Source: Gp6-AA40 sp035492455 (GTDB taxonomy: Bacteria; Acidobacteriota; Vicinamibacteria; Vicinamibacterales; UBA2999). From it: a DNA stretch of 64,000 nt. Positions 59,132-64,000 of this stretch are shown piece after piece. The notes below the pieces were generated by a model. That model was not told where the DNA came from. It made no database searches and saw nothing but the letters and a program-made list of their open reading frames with translations. Position 1 is the first letter of the stretch; each line of letters begins with the position of its first letter. Location: positions 1 to 64,000 of the forward strand of contig DATJJE010000032.1 of NCBI GenBank assembly GCA_035492455.1, read 5' to 3'. Position numbers and translations under genes: made by a program.

Positions 59132-59847
59132 GCGACGTGCTGCTCGCGGCGCTCGGACTCGCTGCGCGGTACCGGCACCGCGAGGTCTTTCACGACGTCT
59201 CATTTGAGCTTGGCGGCGGGCAGGTGCTCGGCATCATCGGGCCGAACGGCGCCGGAAAGACCACGCTGCTGCGGGTGATCGCGGGACTGTTGGCGCCATG
59301 CGAAGGCGAGGTGCGCGTGCGCGGAATGCCGCCGCGTCAGGCGATGGCGGCAGGAGCCAATCTTGCGTACTTTGCCGGCGAATTTACGCTGCCGGGTTCG
59401 GTCCGCGCATGTGAGTGGGGAAGTCTTGCCACAGGCGGTGCAATCACGCCGGAGCGGCGTCGCATTCGGACGTTGTCACGCGGCACGCGGCAGCTGCTCG
59501 GGTTGCGCACCGTCCTTTCGCGGCCGCATCTCGGCCTCCTCGTGCTCGACGAGCCGTGGGAAGCGCTGGATGTGGACGGGTCGCGATGGCTATCGCGAAC
59601 GCTCGAAGCGAAACGGGATCGCGGAGCGGCGGTTGTGCTCACGTCCCACGATCCGCACGACCTTGGCGGCATTTGCGATCTGTATCTGTTCCTCGTCAGC
59701 AAGCGCGCCACACTGTTCAGGGCGCACGAGTTGTCCACCGCCGGTCCCGTTACGGCAGCGGTGCTCGCCGCCATCCTCGAACGCCTTCAGGTGGACGCGA
59801 CGATGCCGCTGCGCGCGGTCTCGGACACGTTGAGCGTCTCCGCGTAG
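59128..59847 (+). CDS. ABC transporter ATP-binding protein
   Basis: The 239-residue protein has Walker A GPNGAGKTT (about residue 38-46), signature LSRGTRQLLGLRTV (about 113), Walker B LLVLDEPWEALD (about 136) and the switch His in LTSHDPHDLGG. GTG start at 59128 overlaps the permease stop. As a DRA/NatA-like ATPase with a single six-span partner it would form an export or efflux pump; link to the pilin/PilZ genes is by position only. Confidence 0.9.
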   Translation: MSDVLLAALGLAARYRHREVFHDVSFELGGGQVLGIIGPNGAGKTTLLRVIAGLLAPCEGEVRVRGMPPRQAMAAGANLAYFAGEFTLPGSVRACEWGSLATGGAITPERRRIRTLSRGTRQLLGLRTVLSRPHLGLLVLDEPWEALDVDGSRWLSRTLEAKRDRGAAVVLTSHDPHDLGGICDLYLFLVSKRATLFRAHELSTAGPVTAAVLAAILERLQVDATMPLRAVSDTLSVSA

Positions 59848-59875
59848 GCGAAGTAAACTCGGATGGGTAGGGGCG

Positions 59876-59921
59876 GGTCTACAGACCAGCCTCTACACTC
59901 CGCGCGTCTACACTCCGCGCG
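59876..59921. repeat. GTCTACAGACC hairpin with tandem 15-bp repeats
   Basis: GGTCT-AC-AGACC (59876-59887) is followed by CAGCC and two exact tandem copies of TCTACACTCCGCGCG (59892-59906 and 59907-59921), ending just before the gcvT start. Related GTAGAG/CTGTAG hairpins occur at 4885 and 8586. It lies in the leader of the glycine cleavage operon. Confidence 0.55.
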
Positions 59922-59929
59922 TCCCCGCG

Positions 59930-61045
59930 ATGACCGAGACGATCACCTCTGAGCTCAGGAAGACACCGCTTCACGCGCGGCACTGCGCGTCCAACGCGCG
60001 CATGGTCCCGTTTGGCGGTTGGGAGATGCCAGTCGAATACTCCGGCATCACCGCGGAGCACATGGCGGTCCGCACGCGCGCCGGCATCTTCGACGTCAGC
60101 CACATGGGCGAAATCGAGATTGCCGGCAAAGATGCCCTTGCGGCGGTGCAGCGTATCTCGAGCAACGACGCCAGCCGCCTGCAGGTCGGACAGGCCCACT
60201 ATTCGGCCCTGACCACTTTCGACGGCACCTTCGTGGACGACATGCTCGTCTACCGGATGGCGCCGAGCCACTTTCTCCTCGTCGTCAACGCGTCGAACAT
60301 CCCGAAGGACTATGCGTGGATTGCCGCCCAGGTCAAAGAAGCTGGCGAGGCCGCGGCGGTCGATTCCAGCAGCCGCTACGCGCTGCTGGCGATTCAGGGG
60401 CCGGCCGCACTCGGCGTGCTGCAGCCGCTTTGTTCCGCGGAACTGTCTGGCATCAAGTACTACTGGTTCACGCATGGCGAAGTCGCTGGCGCGCGAGCGC
60501 TGATCTCGCGAACGGGCTACACCGGCGAAGACGGCTTCGAGATCTTTGTCCCGCCGAATATGGCAGATCGCGTCTGGCAGGCGCTGCTCGAATCGGGACG
60601 CTCGGCCGATGTGATCCCGTGCGGGCTCGGCGCGCGCGACACGCTCCGCCTTGAAGCCGCGATGCGCCTCTACGGCAACGACATCGATGAAACGACGACG
60701 CCGCTCGAAGCGGACCTCGGGTGGATCGTCGGCTGGAAGAAAGAGTTCTTCATCGGACACGAGCGGCTGCGCGAGCAGAAAGAAAAGGGCGTCACCAGGA
60801 AGCTGGTCGGCTTCGAGATGATCGATCGTGGCATCGCGCGGCACGGTTATCAGGTGGTGCACGGCGATAAGCCGATTGGCGTCGTCACCAGCGGCACGCA
60901 GACGCCGTTCTTGAAGAAGGCGATCGGCATGGCCTACGTGCCGATGGACTCGACGGCGCCAGGCTCGGAGATCGCTATCGATGTACGCGGCCGCGTCGTA
61001 CGGGCGACGGTCGTGCCGCTGCCGTTTTATAAGAGGACGAGATGA
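59930..61045 (+). CDS. gcvT: Aminomethyltransferase, glycine cleavage T protein
   Basis: The 371-residue protein starts KTPLHARHCASNARMVPFGGWEMPVEYSGI and has FDVSHMGEIEI, LLVVNASNIPKDYAWI (catalytic Asp region) and SRTGYTGEDGFEIFVPP, then GLGARDTLRLEAAMRLYGNDID. It transfers the methylene group to tetrahydrofolate and releases ammonia. It is translated just ahead of gcvH, the overlap being ATGA. Confidence 0.96.
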   Translation: MTETITSELRKTPLHARHCASNARMVPFGGWEMPVEYSGITAEHMAVRTRAGIFDVSHMGEIEIAGKDALAAVQRISSNDASRLQVGQAHYSALTTFDGTFVDDMLVYRMAPSHFLLVVNASNIPKDYAWIAAQVKEAGEAAAVDSSSRYALLAIQGPAALGVLQPLCSAELSGIKYYWFTHGEVAGARALISRTGYTGEDGFEIFVPPNMADRVWQALLESGRSADVIPCGLGARDTLRLEAAMRLYGNDIDETTTPLEADLGWIVGWKKEFFIGHERLREQKEKGVTRKLVGFEMIDRGIARHGYQVVHGDKPIGVVTSGTQTPFLKKAIGMAYVPMDSTAPGSEIAIDVRGRVVRATVVPLPFYKRTR

Positions 61046-61416
61046 CGTATCCGGCTGACCGCAAGTACACGAAAGACCACGAGTGGATTCGCATCTCCGG
61101 TGACACGGGCGAAGTCGGCATCACCGACTACGCGCAGGAGCAGCTCGGTGACGTAGTCTACGTAGAGCTGCCCGAGGTGGGTCGCAAGGTAACGGCGGGC
61201 GAGTCGTTCGGATCGATCGAATCGGTGAAAGCGGTGTCGGAGCTGTTCGCGCCGATGACCGGAGAGATCGTTGCCATCAACGATCATTTGAAGAACCACC
61301 CCGAGATCGTCAACAGCGATCCGCACGGTACCTGGATGATCAAGGTGAAGCTGTCGCAGCCGACCGACTCGGGCGCGCTGCTCGATTCCTCGCAATATCA
61401 GTCCCAGCTAGGATGA
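61042..61416 (+). CDS. gcvH: Glycine cleavage H protein
   Basis: The 124-residue protein carries the lipoyl-Lys motif GSIESVKAVSELFAPMTGEI (about residue 59-75) and a typical start (YTKDHEWIRISGDTGEVGITDYAQEQLGDVVYVELPEVG). It shuttles the aminomethyl group between P, T and L proteins. It overlaps gcvT and gcvP by four bases each. Confidence 0.97.
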   Translation: MTYPADRKYTKDHEWIRISGDTGEVGITDYAQEQLGDVVYVELPEVGRKVTAGESFGSIESVKAVSELFAPMTGEIVAINDHLKNHPEIVNSDPHGTWMIKVKLSQPTDSGALLDSSQYQSQLG

Positions 61417-64000
61417 ACAGACTCGACGCCAGCGACTGGTTTGCGCGCCGCCACATCGGCCCTTCTCCAGACGATCGCGACCGGATGCTGCAGACGGTGG
61501 AAGCCTCATCCCTTGATGTGCTGATGGACGAGGCAATCCCCGCGTCCATCCGGCTCACGCAGCCGCTGAATCTGCCGCCGGCCGAGAGCGAGCATCAGTA
61601 CCTTCGGCGCTTGACGACGGTCGCGCGCAAGAACAAGACGTTCCGGTCTTATATCGGCCTCGGCTACCACGACACGATCACGCCAAGCGTCATCCTTCGG
61701 ATGGTGATGGAGAACCCCGGCTGGTATACGCCGTACACGCCGTACCAGGCCGAGATCGCGCAGGGTAGGCTCGAGTCGCTCCTCAACTTCCAGACAATGG
61801 TCGCCGACCTGACCGGAATGGAAGTGGCTAATGCATCGCTGCTCGACGCGGCGACCGCGGCGGCCGAGGCGATGACGCTTCTGCACCGCGTCCGCGGCAG
61901 CGGCAATCGTGCCGGTTCGGACCGGGCGGAACGAGGACTCTTCCTGGTAAGCGACCGCTGTCTTCCGCAGGCCATCGACGTGCTGCGGACACGTGCCGAA
62001 CCACTCGACATCGATCTCCATGTCGGACCGATGGAGTCGATGAAATTCGAGCCGCGCGTCTTCGGCGCCATCGTCGAATATCCGGATCAATTCGGTGCGG
62101 TCGCGGATTTGTCGGCGTTCATCGCGCAGGCGCACGACGCCGGTGTGCTCGTCGCCGTCGGCGCCGATCTGCTGGCGCTCGCGTTGTTCAAGCCCCCCGG
62201 CGAAATGGGCGCCGACGTCGTCTATGGCAACTCGCAGCGGTTTGGGGTGCCTCTCGGCTACGGCGGCCCGCACGCGGCGTTCTTCGCGACGCGCAGTGCG
62301 TTCATCCGCCAGGCGCCTGGGCGCCTCATCGGCGTGTCGGTCGACGCCCACGGCCGCAAGGCCTACCGCATGGCACTCGCCACCCGCGAGCAGCACATCC
62401 GCCGCGAGAAGGCGACGTCCAACATCTGCACGGCGCAGGCGCTGCTGGCGAATATGGCGGCGATGTACGGCGTGTATCACGGACCTGAAGGGTTGAAGGC
62501 GATTGCCACGCGCGTCCATGAGCTGACGGCTATTCTCGAGCGGGAGCTTACGGCGCTCGGTGTCAGCCAGACCAACGCGCAATATTTCGACACCCTGCGT
62601 CTCGCCCTGCCGACTCCAGGGCCCGAAGGCGCTGCGCTGCTGAGACAGGAAGCGCTCGCCGCGGGAATCAATTTCCGTTACATGGCCGATGGCGCGATCG
62701 GTATTTCGCTGAACGAAACGGTCACTACAGCTGACGTTCAAGACATCGTGAACGTCTTCGCGAAGGCTGTCAGCAAGCGGGCACGCCGCATTGACTGGAA
62801 CAGCGACGAGTCCCGACTCCCGAATCCCGAACCCCGGCGCACCTCGTCGTTTATGGACCACCCCGTGTTCAACACGCATCGGTCAGAGACGCAGATGATG
62901 CGCTACATCCGATCGCTCGAGCGAAAGGATGTCGGGCTGGATACGTCGATGATCCCGCTCGGCTCCTGCACGATGAAGCTGAATGCCGCGACAGAGATGC
63001 TGCCGGTCACATGGGAACACTTCTCGCGCGTTCACCCGTTCGTGCCGGTAGATCAGGCGCAGGGATATGCGCAGATCATCGGTGAACTAGAGGAGGCGCT
63101 CGCAGAAGTCACCGGCTTTGCCGCGGTCTCGCTGCAGCCGAACTCCGGAGCGCAGGGTGAGTTTGCGGGGCTGATGGTGATCCGTGCGTATCACCGTGAT
63201 CGCGGAGAGTCACACCGCGACGTGGTCCTGATTCCCGCGTCGGCGCACGGCACCAACCCCGCGAGCGCGTCTATGGCTGGCATGCGCGTGGTCGTCGTCG
63301 CAACGGCGCCAAACGGCAACGTGGATGTTGAAGATTTGAGGAAGAAGGCGGGGGAGCATCGCGACCGGCTGTCGTCGCTGATGATTACGTACCCGTCCAC
63401 CCACGGCGTGTTCGAGGACGACATCAAGACCATCTGCAGCATCGTGCACGAGAACGGCGGACAGGTGTACATGGACGGCGCGAACATGAATGCGCAAGTG
63501 GGGCTCACCAGTCCGGCCTCGATCGGCGCCGATGTTTGCCACTTGAATCTGCACAAGACATTTGCAATTCCCCATGGCGGCGGCGGACCCGGCATGGGAC
63601 CGATCGGCGTGGCTGCGCACCTCGCGCCTTATCTTCCCTCGCATCCGCTGACGAAAACAGGCGGCGCACGCGCGATTCACGCGGTCTCCGCCGCGCCGTG
63701 GGGGAGTGCAAGCATCCTTCTCATTTCGTACGGCTATATCCGGATGCTGGGTGCCGAGGGGATGACCGACGCCACGCGCTACGCAATCCTGAACGCGAAC
63801 TACATCAAGGCGCGTCTCGAGCATCATTACCCGGTCTTGTATGCCAGGGCGAATGGCCGCGTGGCGCACGAGCTGATTTTCGATCTGCGCGCCTTCAAGT
63901 CTGCGGGGATCGAGGAAATGGATGTCGCTAAACGCCTGATGGATTACGGCTTCCATGCGCCGACGGTATCCTTTCCGGTCGCCGGCACGCTGATGGTTGA
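61413..64000 (+). CDS. gcvP: Glycine dehydrogenase (decarboxylating), P protein, truncated by window end
   Basis: The frame is open from ATG 61413 (ATGA overlap with gcvH) to the window end, 862 codons of an expected 950 or so. The N-terminal half shows FARRHIGPS, SYIGLGYHDTITPSVILR and NASLLDAATAAAEAM. The second half shows MIPLGSCTMKLNAATEM, SAHGTNPASASMAGM, TYPSTHGVFED and the PLP-binding Lys in HLNLHKTFAIPHGGGGPG. Thus the alpha and beta halves that are separate genes in many bacteria are joined here. The joint (about residues 463-478) contains ESRLPNPEPRR, encoded by a TCCCGAATCCCGA-type repeat (62808-62837). It decarboxylates glycine with PLP. Confidence 0.95.
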   Translation, partial: MNRLDASDWFARRHIGPSPDDRDRMLQTVEASSLDVLMDEAIPASIRLTQPLNLPPAESEHQYLRRLTTVARKNKTFRSYIGLGYHDTITPSVILRMVMENPGWYTPYTPYQAEIAQGRLESLLNFQTMVADLTGMEVANASLLDAATAAAEAMTLLHRVRGSGNRAGSDRAERGLFLVSDRCLPQAIDVLRTRAEPLDIDLHVGPMESMKFEPRVFGAIVEYPDQFGAVADLSAFIAQAHDAGVLVAVGADLLALALFKPPGEMGADVVYGNSQRFGVPLGYGGPHAAFFATRSAFIRQAPGRLIGVSVDAHGRKAYRMALATREQHIRREKATSNICTAQALLANMAAMYGVYHGPEGLKAIATRVHELTAILERELTALGVSQTNAQYFDTLRLALPTPGPEGAALLRQEALAAGINFRYMADGAIGISLNETVTTADVQDIVNVFAKAVSKRARRIDWNSDESRLPNPEPRRTSSFMDHPVFNTHRSETQMMRYIRSLERKDVGLDTSMIPLGSCTMKLNAATEMLPVTWEHFSRVHPFVPVDQAQGYAQIIGELEEALAEVTGFAAVSLQPNSGAQGEFAGLMVIRAYHRDRGESHRDVVLIPASAHGTNPASASMAGMRVVVVATAPNGNVDVEDLRKKAGEHRDRLSSLMITYPSTHGVFEDDIKTICSIVHENGGQVYMDGANMNAQVGLTSPASIGADVCHLNLHKTFAIPHGGGGPGMGPIGVAAHLAPYLPSHPLTKTGGARAIHAVSAAPWGSASILLISYGYIRMLGAEGMTDATRYAILNANYIKARLEHHYPVLYARANGRVAHELIFDLRAFKSAGIEEMDVAKRLMDYGFHAPTVSFPVAGTLMV
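62808..62837. repeat. TCCCGAATCCCGAA repeat inside gcvP
   Basis: Units GTCCCGA, CTCCCGA, ATCCCGA and ACCCCGG stand in tandem in frame with gcvP and encode SRLPNPEPR at the junction between the two halves of the P protein. The only close relative in the window, at 28523, is partly coding and partly intergenic, so this copy probably entered from an intergenic repeat family. Confidence 0.6.

Noticed and set aside
61506..62879. Minus-strand frame of 457 codons opposite gcvP
   Set aside because: gcvP is clearly coding on the plus strand across this span; the antisense frame shows no recognisable motif.

Overview
The window is one 64 kb stretch of a GC-rich bacterial chromosome, packed with genes on both strands and free of rRNA operons, CRISPR arrays, prophage or recognisable insertion sequences. 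Outer-membrane barrel candidates, lipoproteins, a periplasmic prolyl isomerase, HtrA and a cytochrome c maturation system point to a Gram-negative, respiring organism. The gene mix (UPF0182, a Cys-type CcmE, dispersed short GC-rich intergenic repeats, many GTG/TTG starts) would fit a soil-type Acidobacteriota such as Vicinamibacteria. That placement is inference from general knowledge, not from a search.

Layout. 1-6.7 kb: end of a glycogen debranching enzyme, then a leftward run of UPF0182, WYL regulator, S4 RNA-binding protein and prolyl isomerase. 6.7-13 kb: tRNA-Phe(GAA), PQQ-type sugar dehydrogenase, two small ORFs, recA with a good promoter, an FAD/Rieske oxidoreductase and a thiolase. 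13-21 kb: an ECF sigma operon with small membrane proteins, DciA-like and Maf proteins, a DoxX fusion protein, DUF2231, a full-length debranching enzyme, an SDR enzyme and a second ECF sigma factor. 21.2-28.6 kb: the cytochrome c maturation operon (ccmE, a ccmF-ccmH fusion, two uncharacterised genes, ccmA, ccmB, ccmC, a ccmD-like gene and a 53-residue protein). 28.6-31.9 kb: a leftward lipoprotein/phosphoesterase/aroK/aroA operon. 31.9-40.3 kb: anti-sigma-type kinase, inositol phosphatase family, barrels, membrane glycosyltransferase candidate, VTT protein, GT2, ttcA, dtd and a dapF homologue. 40.3-50.9 kb: radC, larC, metG, tatD, polyprenyl synthase, ligA, htrA and an NtrC-type regulator. 50.95-51.3 kb: RNase P RNA on the minus strand. 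51.4-55.5 kb: a sugar epimerase and a secreted metalloprotease cluster. 55.8-59.8 kb: an unusual cluster of a secreted HhH protein, a pseudopilin, PilZ, a sigma-54-activator-like protein and an ABC-2 transporter. 59.9-64 kb: the glycine cleavage genes gcvT, gcvH and gcvP, the last running off the end.

Most of the window is housekeeping: cytochrome c maturation, aromatic amino acid, isoprenoid and one-carbon metabolism, DNA repair and tRNA modification. The most unusual points are a DapF homologue with Ser at both catalytic Cys positions; a pseudopilin frame with an intact prepilin motif but no start codon in front of it; a sigma-54-type activator whose GAFTGA loop is rewritten; a DoxX domain fused to a periplasmic helical domain with a truncated copy nearby; and two families of short intergenic repeats, one of which has entered coding sequence inside gcvP and at the end of the ccm operon.
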